Assembly (NCBI GenBank): GCA_017420845.1
Contig: JAFQOC010000460.1
Location: 1-15,217, forward strand
Length of the DNA: 15,217 bases
Source of the DNA: Clostridia bacterium
GTDB lineage: Bacteria; Bacillota; Clostridia; Oscillospirales; CAG-272
Reading direction: 5' to 3'
In this document: positions 7,223-14,593 of the stretch, in pieces
Numbering within the stretch: position 1 is the stretch's first letter
Layout: every line of letters starts with the position of its first letter
Notes under the pieces: model-generated
Databases searched by the model: none
What the model was told of the DNA's origin: nothing
What the model saw: only the letters and a program-made list of their open reading frames with translations
Position numbers and translations under genes: made by a program

Positions 7223-7300
7223 GTACCTGTATGAGCCACGTGTAGCCCGATACCGTGTAGCCGTTGATCCCCATCCGTACGCGCAGAAAGGAATCCCGTT

Positions 7301-8596
7301 ATGAGAAAAGTTCGCATCGGAGTCCTGGGTGCCTACCGCGGCACCAGTATGATCAACTACTGCAAGCGAGCCGATCACGCCGAGGTGGTGGCCATCTGCG
7401 ACAAAAATCCCGAGGCGTTGCATGCACAAAGAGAGGCGGCGGAGGGGCTAAACGTCACCTTCTACGATCATTTCGACGGATTCATCGAGCATGAAATGGA
7501 CGCCGTGGTGCTGGCCAACTACGCCAACGAGCACGCCCCCTTTGCCATCCGTTGCCTGAAAAAGGGCTTGCACGTTTTCTCCGAGGTGCTTCCCGTCCAG
7601 AACATGAAGGAAGCCGTAGAGCTGGTGGAGGCTGTGGAGGAAAGCGGCCTTGTCTACGCTTACGGCGAGAATTACTGCTATATGCCCGCCACCTACGAAA
7701 TGAAGAAGCTGTATACCAACGGTGAAATCGGTGAATTTGAGTACGGTGAGGGAGAATACATCCACAACTGCGAGGCCATCTGGCCCTCCATCACCTACGG
7801 CGAGCCCGACCACTGGCGTAACGGCGGCTACGCCACCTTCTACTGCACCCACTCCCTGGGCCCCATCATCCACGTCACGGGTCTTCGGCCCGTGTCCGTC
7901 GTGGGCTTTGAGGGCACCAGAAACGCCCGCGGCCTGAGAACAGGACGGAAATGCGGGCAGTTCGGCATCGAAATGGTGACGCTGGAAAACGGCGGCATCG
8001 TTAAGTCTATCCATGGCAATCTCTACAAGAACTCCATCTGGTACACCATGTACGGCTCCAAGGGACGCATGGAATGCGGACGCGAGGACGCCATGGACGG
8101 ACATATCGCCAAAATCTACGTCAACAAGGACGAGTACGACGGCGGTTATGAAACAGCCTCCCTGCGCTCCTATCATCCCGATCAGGGCATGAGTGACAAA
8201 GCAGAGGGCTTTGGCCACGGCGGCTCGGATTTCTACTCCATGTATTTCTTCATCAAAAAAATACTTGGCGATGAGAGCGCCGATACCATCGACGTCTACG
8301 AGGCGTTGGATATGTTCCTGCCCGGTCTGTTTGCCTATCGTTCCATCCTGGCAGGCGGCATTCCGATGACCATTCCCAATCTGCGCAACAAGGAAGAACG
8401 GGATGCCTGGCGCAACGATACCGCCTGTACCGATCCCAAGGTGGCGGGGGACGCGCTGTGGCCCACCATGGCGGCGGGAACCCCCGACATTCCCATGGCC
8501 GTTTACGAATATATGGCCCGGCTTTGGGCCGCAGAATGCGCCAAAACGGAGGGAACCTACCGTCGTGCGGCGCTGACACAGGGGAGTAAGCAATAG
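7301..8596 (+). CDS. Gfo/Idh/MocA-family NAD-dependent protein, GH109-like
   Basis: This 431-residue cytoplasmic protein begins with an NAD-binding Rossmann fold: VRIGVLGAYRG (4-14), then EVVAICDKN (28-36). The family oxidises or epimerises sugars and polyols, and one branch, GH109, uses NAD to cleave glycosides such as alpha-N-acetylgalactosaminides. Several points favour that branch: the usual EKP catalytic-lysine motif is replaced by SEVLP (94-98), GENYCYMPATYEMKKLY follows (122-138), and GGYATFYCTHSLGPI (175-189) matches the THxLGP signature with His184. It starts at 7301, eight bases after AGAAAGGA. It is the first gene of an operon with the lipoprotein at 8647 (50-base gap) and is divergent from the AraC gene. 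Without a signal peptide it should act on imported sugars. A plain oxidoreductase remains possible; substrate unknown. Confidence 0.85.
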   Translation: MRKVRIGVLGAYRGTSMINYCKRADHAEVVAICDKNPEALHAQREAAEGLNVTFYDHFDGFIEHEMDAVVLANYANEHAPFAIRCLKKGLHVFSEVLPVQNMKEAVELVEAVEESGLVYAYGENYCYMPATYEMKKLYTNGEIGEFEYGEGEYIHNCEAIWPSITYGEPDHWRNGGYATFYCTHSLGPIIHVTGLRPVSVVGFEGTRNARGLRTGRKCGQFGIEMVTLENGGIVKSIHGNLYKNSIWYTMYGSKGRMECGREDAMDGHIAKIYVNKDEYDGGYETASLRSYHPDQGMSDKAEGFGHGGSDFYSMYFFIKKILGDESADTIDVYEALDMFLPGLFAYRSILAGGIPMTIPNLRNKEERDAWRNDTACTDPKVAGDALWPTMAAGTPDIPMAVYEYMARLWAAECAKTEGTYRRAALTQGSKQ

Positions 8597-8620
8597 CGAT
8601 ATACAAACTCACAAAAACCA

Positions 8621-8649
8621 AAAGGAGGATGCTCAATCCCTGAGCGATG
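8621..8649 (+). promoter_or_regulatory. Ribosome binding site separated from its start by a hairpin
   Basis: AAAGGAGG (8621-8628) is a strong Shine-Dalgarno sequence, but the ATG at 8647 is 18 bases further on, too far for normal initiation. The spacer contains a perfect 5-bp stem-loop, GCTCA-ATCCC-TGAGC (8631-8645). Folding it leaves only AT and G outside the stem and brings the two elements close. An ATG at 8629 touches the Shine-Dalgarno directly and is closed by an in-frame TGA at 8641, so the start must be 8647 or the next ATG at 8656. Confidence 0.65.
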
Positions 8650-10989
8650 AAACGAATGAAACGAATCCTGTCTTTGATTCTGGCCGCTCTCATGCTCCTG
8701 TCCGCCATTGCCTGTACGGGCGGCGACACCACCGACACGGAGGGCGACACCACCGTCACCCCTCCCGCTACCGACGCCCCCACCGATGCGCCCACCGAGG
8801 CACCCACCGAGGAGATCACCGAGCCCGAGCCCGAGACCGAGCCTCCCATTGAGATCGAGGTTCCCGCCTATGAGGATATCGGGCTGACTACCCTTATGGC
8901 CGGCACCGATGACCGTCTCAATCTCAATTACAACTTCGCCGATTACTCCTACAGCCAGCTGAAGACTGACAACAAGCTGGTCTTCACCTCCAACAAGGAC
9001 TACGTGGTGGACGGGGACGGTCTGACCCTCACCGACGACGGTTGGAACAGCGTGGGCTTTGCCCACACCCTTGTGGGGGAGTACACCGCCAAGGCCTCCA
9101 TTATCAACCGCGGTGCTGAAAACAACGTCCGCACCATCATGATGGGCTGCCGCGTCACCCGCTCGGATCACCTCTACATTGACAGCGGCCTGTGGTTCAC
9201 CTTCTCGGAGAGCGCGGTCTACGTCCACGTCCGGAACGGCTTCACCAAACTGATCCGCAACGACTTCACCTTCGACGCGAAGAATGGCCTGAACGTCACC
9301 CTCAAGGACGACGGCACCACCATCCAGTGCTACGTCAACGGCGCGGTCATCGCCAAGGCCGTGGTGGAGGGGGACACCCTCGCCGTTTACGATACCAAGG
9401 GCACCGAGGTGGGCCGTACCCCCGATCTGGAGCGCATTGCCCACGGAGACACCCTGGGCTATGTCCGCACCATGTCTCACTTCGCTGATTCTACCACCAA
9501 GTCCATGAGCCTGGAGGCGGGCACCGTCATCCCCTACGCGCCCGACGATATCTGCGCCGAGCTGAAGGAGGGCTACACCTACCTGCTCTGCGACAAGACC
9601 CAGGTCAAGTCCACCTACCCCATCACCCTCCACGACGGCGTGACCCTCATGGATGTGGGGGCCGCCGCTACCCTCTTCGGCTTCAAGTGCGCCATCTCCG
9701 AGGACGGCACCACCGCCACCCTGACCCGTGACGGCGCCACCCTGACCTATAAGGTGGATTCCGCAGAGGTGGACCTCAACGGCAAGACCTACGCCTGCCC
9801 CACCACCCTCTCCCGCGGGGGCAGTATCCTGATTTCCGCCGACTATCTGGCCCGCTGGATGGGCTACACCGTCACCCCCGCCGATACCTCGGTCTACGTG
9901 ACCGCCTCGGCCGCCGCCCTCACCGACGAGCGCAAGCAGGCCCTGGCCGAGCGGTATCAGCTCTACAAGGACGTCATCTACAACTACGATGACGTGGAGA
10001 TCGACCAGCTGGGCGTGGGTGTCTACGAGACCACCCCCTATGAGGACCGTCTGGTGGGTATTGCCTACTCCACCTGGCTCTGCACCAAGATCATCACCTG
10101 GGGCAAGAACACCTGGGATACCCCCCTGTACGGCAACTACTATTCCGACGACCGCGAGATGATCGCCAAGCACGCCGAGCTGCTCCGCGACGCGGGTGTG
10201 GACTTCGTCTTCGTGGACTGGACCAACAACACCACCTACGACCCCGCCACCATGCGGGATTCCCTGTCCGACTTCCGTATGATCGAGGACGCCACCGAGC
10301 TGCTCTTTGAGATCTGGTCCCAGATCGAGGGCGCCCCCAAGATCTGCATCTTCGCGGGCCCCGGCCACTCGGGCATCGAGAACGTCAACAACGGCAAGCA
10401 CCAGAAGAAGGTGGATCAGATCTACTCCTCCTTCGTGGAGAAGTACCCCGATATGTACTTCCAGTACGAGGGCAGACCCCTGCTCATGTGCTACGGCGCT
10501 ACCCCCAACCAGTACGGTGCCCGTCCCAGATGGAAGGACGACCGCTTCACCATCCGTTGGGTCACCGGCTACGTAGGTCAGCAGAGCGAGCTGCGCAACG
10601 AGAAGGATAAGTCCAGCCGTAACCGGTGGTGGAGCTGGGAGGAGAGAGGCCTGCAGGCCTACTCGGTCCTGGACGGTCGGGTGGAATGCGTCACCTGCAC
10701 CGCCGCCAGCCGTCCCCAGGGCTCCGAGGGTGACAGCGGCTACATCCCCGCCTACGGCCGTGAGAACGGTCTGACCCTCAAAAAGCAGTTCCAGCGCGCC
10801 AACGATCTGGGCTCGGGTATGGTCATCCTGGTCTCCTGGAACGAGTGGACCAAGGGCGAGCAGCCCTCCCCCGAGGTGTCCAAGGATCTGGAGCCCTCGG
10901 TGATCCACGGCACCTTCTACTACGACCTGCTGTGCGAGCAGATCAAGAAGTTCAAGGGAAAGATCCCCCTTGAGGAAGTCGCCGATTAA
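8647..10989 (+). CDS. Surface lipoprotein, second GH99/WbsX-like glycosidase
   Basis: This 780-residue protein has a lipoprotein signal ending at Cys23 (SAIAC, a slightly weak lipobox) and a Thr/Glu/Pro linker to about residue 70. Residues 85-295 look like a LamG/concanavalin-type sandwich. Residues 300-420 are a clear copper-amine-oxidase-N-like module (ITLHDGVTLMDVGAAATLFG, then ISADYLARWMGY). Residues 465-770 form the probable barrel: LVGIAYSTWL, DDREMIAKHAELLRDAGVDF followed by VFVDWTNN (Asp524), and LVSWNEWTKG (Glu733) with LEPS. Both acidic motifs match the paralogue at 2871 (Asp423, Glu629), so these are the best catalytic candidates. There is no CBM9-like domain here. A stop codon two codons upstream fixes the start at 8647, or 8656 as a second choice. 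It is the last gene of its operon and is followed by an 18-bp stem. Substrate is unknown. Confidence 0.83.
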   Translation: MKRMKRILSLILAALMLLSAIACTGGDTTDTEGDTTVTPPATDAPTDAPTEAPTEEITEPEPETEPPIEIEVPAYEDIGLTTLMAGTDDRLNLNYNFADYSYSQLKTDNKLVFTSNKDYVVDGDGLTLTDDGWNSVGFAHTLVGEYTAKASIINRGAENNVRTIMMGCRVTRSDHLYIDSGLWFTFSESAVYVHVRNGFTKLIRNDFTFDAKNGLNVTLKDDGTTIQCYVNGAVIAKAVVEGDTLAVYDTKGTEVGRTPDLERIAHGDTLGYVRTMSHFADSTTKSMSLEAGTVIPYAPDDICAELKEGYTYLLCDKTQVKSTYPITLHDGVTLMDVGAAATLFGFKCAISEDGTTATLTRDGATLTYKVDSAEVDLNGKTYACPTTLSRGGSILISADYLARWMGYTVTPADTSVYVTASAAALTDERKQALAERYQLYKDVIYNYDDVEIDQLGVGVYETTPYEDRLVGIAYSTWLCTKIITWGKNTWDTPLYGNYYSDDREMIAKHAELLRDAGVDFVFVDWTNNTTYDPATMRDSLSDFRMIEDATELLFEIWSQIEGAPKICIFAGPGHSGIENVNNGKHQKKVDQIYSSFVEKYPDMYFQYEGRPLLMCYGATPNQYGARPRWKDDRFTIRWVTGYVGQQSELRNEKDKSSRNRWWSWEERGLQAYSVLDGRVECVTCTAASRPQGSEGDSGYIPAYGRENGLTLKKQFQRANDLGSGMVILVSWNEWTKGEQPSPEVSKDLEPSVIHGTFYYDLLCEQIKKFKGKIPLEEVAD

Positions 10990-11002
10990 GCCAAAAAAGG
11001 TA

Positions 11003-11043
11003 AACCGCCCCGCATTGTTCGCGCAGAACAATGCGGGGCGGTT
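11003..11043. terminator. 18-bp perfect hairpin after the second operon
   Basis: AACCGCCCCGCATTGTTC (11003-11020) pairs without mismatch with 11026-11043 around the loop GCGCA. The downstream tract (CCCGTTCCGTTCTTTTCG) is T-rich but broken, so this is a very stable stem with a weak U-tract. It begins 13 bases after the stop codon and probably ends the 7301-10989 transcript, or blocks 3' decay of it. Confidence 0.78.
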
Positions 11044-11133
11044 CCCGTTCCGTTCTTTTCGTATTGTTATTTTGAAAAAACACGGTGAATCCGAAGATTT
11101 CCGCGCCGCGCCTCCTCTTTTCTTCAAATTCTA

Positions 11134-11162
11134 TTGACTCATATCCTGTTTTATGCTATAAT
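11134..11162 (+). promoter_or_regulatory. Extended -10 promoter of the DUF4091 lipoprotein gene
   Basis: TTGACT (11134-11139) and TATAAT (11157-11162) have a 17-base spacer, and TGC at 11154-11156 makes an extended -10. Start near 11169; leader of about 40 bases. The gene is therefore an independent transcription unit even though it follows the operon. Confidence 0.87.
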
Positions 11163-11209
11163 AAATCATCAACCGTCACCCCCTAATCCCCCATATCAAG
11201 GAGGTTCCC

Positions 11210-13609
11210 ATGAAACACACCCGCAAGACCCGCTGGCTGCCCCTGATTCTGGTACTGGCGACCCTTCTGGCTCTGCTCCTCGTGGCCTGTAACGAGGGCG
11301 GCACCGAGGACACCACTCCCGAGGAAACCGTCGCCACCACCCCCGTCACAGGAGACAGCACCGCCGAGCCTGACGTCACCGAAGCCCCCACGGGGGATGT
11401 CACCGAGGAAGCCACAGAGATTCCCACCGAGGAGATCACCACCGAGGAGGTGACCACCGAGGATCCCGCCACCCGTGTCAACGAGCCCACCGACCCTGCC
11501 CACGTCACCTTCTTTGACGGCAAGCGCCCCAAGCTGAACGCCGTCATCAGCAGTCCCAACCAGTGCAAGGCAGAGGTCATCATGGATCCCACCTACGGCT
11601 CGGTGCTCAAGCTCACCACCACCCAAAACGCCTCCGACCCCTTCGTAACCTTTAATTACGCCAACTACATGAAGAGCATGAAGCTGGGCTCCCTCAGCGC
11701 CGACGAGTACAAGTACATCGTCATGACCATCCGCGCCGAAAACTGCTCCTCCGAGACCTTTGAGCTCTTCTACTACTCGGGCACCGTTCAGGGCGCCACC
11801 CCCGGCTACCAGACCACCGCTACCTTCAACGCGGGGAGCGAGGACTGGCAGAAGATCATCTTCGATCTCTCAAACGCCGATTGGAAGGGGAATATCAACG
11901 GCTTCCGTATGGACTTCCTCACCACCCCCGGCGGCGAGGGTGAATCCGTCTACATTTATGCGGTCGATTTCTACAAGACCGCGGAGGAGGCCTACGGCGA
12001 TATGGATATCGATTTCTCTAAGCCCGGGGAGGGCTCTGACCTGTCTGAGAAGCCCGTGGAGGGGGTCAACTACGACAAGCTGACCGCCCCCGACGAGGAT
12101 GCCTCTGTGAAGCTCTGGTTCGATCACATGACCGAGAAGCTGTATCAGAACAACGTCACCGCCACCGACCTCAACACCTACGTCATCCACATGGCGGGCA
12201 ACAGCATTGAGAACTGCCAGTTCTTCCTGGCTCCCCAGGCTGACCGCTCCTTTACCCTCTCCCTGTCCGACTTCACCGACGGTAGCGGCCACACCCTGAA
12301 GGCCATGCTCCTCCGCGAGCACTACGTGGGTGTCAACGGCCAGATGCTTCCCGACGCCCTGCCCCCCGTGGACGGTGCCGTCACCGTCAAGGGCGGTCAG
12401 TCTCAGGGCTTTGTGGTCAAGGTCTGGGCTGAGACCGACCAGCCCGCCGGCCTCTACTCCGCTACCCTGAACGTCACCGACGCCAATAGCGGTAAGGTAG
12501 TCAAGACCGCCACCGTCCACGTTCTGGTCTACGGATTCTCCCTGTCGGAGGAGACCGCCCTGCGGACCGCCATCAACATGGGCGACTGGGCCATCGTCTC
12601 CACCTACCAGAACCGAGGCATGAACGATTACGAATACTGGGATCTCTACAAGATCTACTACGACTTCCTGCTTGAGAACCGCATCTGCGCCTACCGTATG
12701 CCTTACCGTCTGGACGACGGCCGCGTGGTGGACTACCTGAACAATCCCCGCGTCAATTCCTTCGTCATCAACAAAATCAGCGACAACGAGGCTCAGGCCT
12801 ACGAGATTCTGAGTCAGAACGAGACCTGGCTGAAGAAGGGCTTCTACTACTACGTGGACGAGCCCACCAACACGGGACTGCTGAACAATCTGGCCGCCGC
12901 GGGCAACCGCCTGGCCCAGAGCTTCCCCGGCTACCGTCAGATCTCCCCCTTCTTCACCAACATGAACCTGGAGGACGGGGACCAGATCGAATTCATGAAG
13001 AATTACGTCAACATCTGGTGCACCAAGCCCTTCGCCTTCACCCCCCGTGACAAGGCCATCATCGCCGGTACCCAGTTCATGACCTCCGCGGCGCAGGATG
13101 CTAAGTACGGCACCTTTGCCGAGCGTATGGCAGCCCTGGCCCGCGAGGGTCACGAGACCTGGCTCTACGTCTGCTGGGAGCCCGGTCAGCCCTACGCCAA
13201 CTGGCTGGCTCTGGGCGACGGCACCGAGCCCCTGGTCTCCATCTGGCAGTGCAAGATGACCGACTCGGTGGGTATGCTCTACTGGGATTCCACCTACTGG
13301 ACCTCCGATCCCATGAACGATCTCACCCCCCTCATCGGAGCCTCCTCCCACGGTGACGGCGTCCTGATGTACAGCGGCGCTCTGATCGGCTCCTACGAGC
13401 CCATCTCCTCTCACCGTCTGGAGAACATCCGAAACGGTATTCAGGACTATCAGCTTCTGACCATGCTGGAGGAGCTGGTTGGCCCCGAGGCCGCCGACGA
13501 GATGGTGGCCATGGTCACCACCGACGTAGTTACCTACACCAGCGACGACGACTACCTCAAAGCCGTGCGTGTCATGCTCTTTGAGAAGGTCGCCGAGGCG
13601 ATGAAGTAA
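11210..13609 (+). CDS. Surface lipoprotein with DUF4091/GH123-like glycosidase domain
   Basis: This 799-residue protein starts five bases after AAGGAGG (11198-11204). The lipobox LVAC gives Cys27, followed by a Thr/Glu-rich linker to about 90. Residues 98-260 form a beta-sandwich, probably sugar-binding, whose later part resembles the middle module of the lipoprotein at 1376. Residues 300-445 look like the beta-rich N-terminal half typical of this family (GQSQGFVVKVWAETDQPAGL). Residues 450-755 match DUF4091/GH123 barrels: GFYYYVDEPTN (544-554) holds the Asp550-Glu551 pair, then WLYVCWEPGQPYANW and GMLYWDSTYW. The end, SSHRLENIRNGIQDYQLL (733-750), is the usual family tail. GH123 enzymes are beta-N-acetylgalactosaminidases that use the substrate's acetamido group, with an Asp-Glu pair; whether this member keeps that specificity is not visible. 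It has its own promoter and terminator. Confidence 0.88.
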   Translation: MKHTRKTRWLPLILVLATLLALLLVACNEGGTEDTTPEETVATTPVTGDSTAEPDVTEAPTGDVTEEATEIPTEEITTEEVTTEDPATRVNEPTDPAHVTFFDGKRPKLNAVISSPNQCKAEVIMDPTYGSVLKLTTTQNASDPFVTFNYANYMKSMKLGSLSADEYKYIVMTIRAENCSSETFELFYYSGTVQGATPGYQTTATFNAGSEDWQKIIFDLSNADWKGNINGFRMDFLTTPGGEGESVYIYAVDFYKTAEEAYGDMDIDFSKPGEGSDLSEKPVEGVNYDKLTAPDEDASVKLWFDHMTEKLYQNNVTATDLNTYVIHMAGNSIENCQFFLAPQADRSFTLSLSDFTDGSGHTLKAMLLREHYVGVNGQMLPDALPPVDGAVTVKGGQSQGFVVKVWAETDQPAGLYSATLNVTDANSGKVVKTATVHVLVYGFSLSEETALRTAINMGDWAIVSTYQNRGMNDYEYWDLYKIYYDFLLENRICAYRMPYRLDDGRVVDYLNNPRVNSFVINKISDNEAQAYEILSQNETWLKKGFYYYVDEPTNTGLLNNLAAAGNRLAQSFPGYRQISPFFTNMNLEDGDQIEFMKNYVNIWCTKPFAFTPRDKAIIAGTQFMTSAAQDAKYGTFAERMAALAREGHETWLYVCWEPGQPYANWLALGDGTEPLVSIWQCKMTDSVGMLYWDSTYWTSDPMNDLTPLIGASSHGDGVLMYSGALIGSYEPISSHRLENIRNGIQDYQLLTMLEELVGPEAADEMVAMVTTDVVTYTSDDDYLKAVRVMLFEKVAEAMK

Positions 13610-13619
13610 ATATTCATTT

Positions 13620-13653
13620 CGGGCAGAGATCCACAGCGGTCTCTGCCCGTTTT
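13620..13653 (+). terminator. Intrinsic terminator of the DUF4091 gene
   Basis: CGGGCAGAGA (13620-13629) pairs exactly with TCTCTGCCCG (13640-13649), followed by TTTTA. It begins 11 bases after the stop codon at 13609. Confidence 0.9.
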
Positions 13654-13661
13654 ACACCCAA

Positions 13662-13703
13662 TTTTTGCATTTTCATTTGCATTGTATCATTCCCGTGCAA
13701 AAA
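13662..13703. repeat. Inverted and direct repeats upstream of the RHH gene
   Basis: TTTTTGCA (13662-13669) and TGCAAAAA (13696-13703) are reverse complements, and TTTGCAT occurs twice in direct orientation (13664-13670, 13676-13682). The region precedes the ribbon-helix-helix gene by about 60 bases. It could be an autoregulatory operator, as RHH proteins often bind short repeated half-sites upstream of their own genes. I could not assign a confident promoter here. Confidence 0.4.
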
Positions 13704-13761
13704 CAAGGTGTTTATTAAAAAAGGAATGTCATGTAAAATATACCCGTAAGGGGTGATGCAT

Positions 13762-13959
13762 GTGTTTCAGATAAAAAGAAAAGAATATACCAATAAGACC
13801 TTTCGCCTGCCTGCGGAGCTTGTAGAGAGGCTAGAAAGGATCGCGCAAAACAACGGTATTTCACTGAATAATTTAGTTGTTCAATGCTGTGAGTACGCGC
13901 TGAACGATATGAGCGTACCGGATGAATGCACCGAGCGGAAGGTATCCGATCCCGTATGA
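13762..13959 (+). CDS. Small ribbon-helix-helix (Arc/MetJ-type) protein
   Basis: This protein of about 65 residues begins VFQIKRKEYTNKTFRLPAEL, with a basic strand (KTFRLP) followed by two helices (ELVERLERIAQNNG, then SLNNLVVQCCEYALNDM). That is the compact ribbon-helix-helix fold that dimerises to bind DNA; such proteins act as autorepressors, antitoxin-like regulators or plasmid-type regulators. I chose the GTG at 13762 because AAGGGG (13748-13753) is eight bases upstream. GTG 13753 and ATG 13756 are in frame but lie on or beside that site; they would add only two or three residues. The stop overlaps the next gene's start (ATGA at 13956-13959), so the two are translationally coupled. The acidic tail after residue 50 is probably disordered. 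DNA target unknown. Confidence 0.75.
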   Translation: MFQIKRKEYTNKTFRLPAELVERLERIAQNNGISLNNLVVQCCEYALNDMSVPDECTERKVSDPV

Positions 13960-14411
13960 TCCTCACATTCTGCGGCCACGCCGATTTTCATAAAACCCCC
14001 GATCTGGAATCCCGTATGCTGACTCTGCTGGCCGAGCACGTGGGCGATACTCCCGCCGAGTTCTACTTAGGAGGCTATGGCGGCTTTGACAGCTTGGCCT
14101 ATGAGGTAGCGTCCCAATATCAGAAAACACACCCGCAGGTCTCGCTCGTTTTTGTCACCCCCTATCTATCGGTGGAATATCAACGGACACACCTGACAGA
14201 AGCGGCCGCGCGTTACGATTCCATCCTGTACCCCGAGCTGGAGCGTGTCCCTCCGAGATTTGCCATCACGCACCGAAATCGCTACATGGTCGAGAAGGCC
14301 GATCTCGTGATCGCCTACGTCTGCCGAGAGCGGGGCGGCGCGTACCAAGCCTATCGCCACGCGCTCAACAAGGGGAAAGCCGTGATCAATTTGGCCGAAA
14401 CCGGATCGTAG
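13956..14411 (+). CDS. SLOG-fold (YpsA/DUF1273-like) nucleotide-binding protein
   Basis: This 151-residue cytoplasmic protein has the features of the SLOG superfamily, Rossmann-like folds that bind or process nucleotides and nucleotide-derived signals: FCGHADF (5-11), a glycine-rich FYLGGYGGFDSLAYEVA (36-52), VFVTPYL (65-71), and RNRYMVEKADLVIAYVCRE (107-125) followed by GGAYQAYRHALNKGKAVINL. The start at 13956 overlaps the RHH stop as ATGA; an earlier in-frame ATG at 13926 would overlap the RHH gene by more and has no better ribosome site. The pair looks like a regulator plus a nucleotide-sensing partner. No terminator follows immediately; the nearest hairpin is at 14526. The enzymatic activity of this group, if any, is not established to my knowledge. 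Confidence 0.82.
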   Translation: MILTFCGHADFHKTPDLESRMLTLLAEHVGDTPAEFYLGGYGGFDSLAYEVASQYQKTHPQVSLVFVTPYLSVEYQRTHLTEAAARYDSILYPELERVPPRFAITHRNRYMVEKADLVIAYVCRERGGAYQAYRHALNKGKAVINLAETGS

Positions 14412-14525
14412 TGGAGTTGTTGCAGTAAATTTTCCATTTTTTTCTACCATTACATAAATCCCCGTCTCATCGTTTCGTCAAATTGCACAACCCACTTTCC
14501 TCCCCCCAAATCCACCCTGAAATCC

Positions 14526-14558
14526 TGTCATTACCCCCCCAAAAAAGGGGGTATGACA
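14526..14558. repeat. C/G-run hairpin in the SLOG-ackA gap
   Basis: TGTCAT-T-ACCCCC pairs with GGGGGTATGACA (12 pairs, one bulged T) around a CCAAAAAA loop. It lies 115 bases after the SLOG stop in a 424-base gap (14412-14835) that contains no open frame I would defend. No T-run follows, so it is not a classical terminator. It might be a 3' stabiliser or a protein-binding site. Confidence 0.5.
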
Positions 14559-14593
14559 CAGGGACGACAATTATACCCCTATAATAATGAGAG

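Noticed and set aside
8629..8643. Four-codon open frame ATG-CTC-AAT-CCC-TGA as a leader peptide gene
   Set aside because: Its ATG directly touches the Shine-Dalgarno, leaving no spacing for initiation. It is kept only as a comment on the start region of the next gene.
8557..11127. An 856-codon minus-strand open frame across the second GH99-like gene
   Set aside because: It is the same codon-bias shadow. The plus-strand protein has a signal peptide, linker and clear domains, while the antisense product is low-complexity Gly/Val-rich.
11870..13414. A 514-codon minus-strand open frame antisense to the DUF4091 gene
   Set aside because: Low-complexity Gly/Val-rich product without a ribosome site; a shadow of a well-supported gene.
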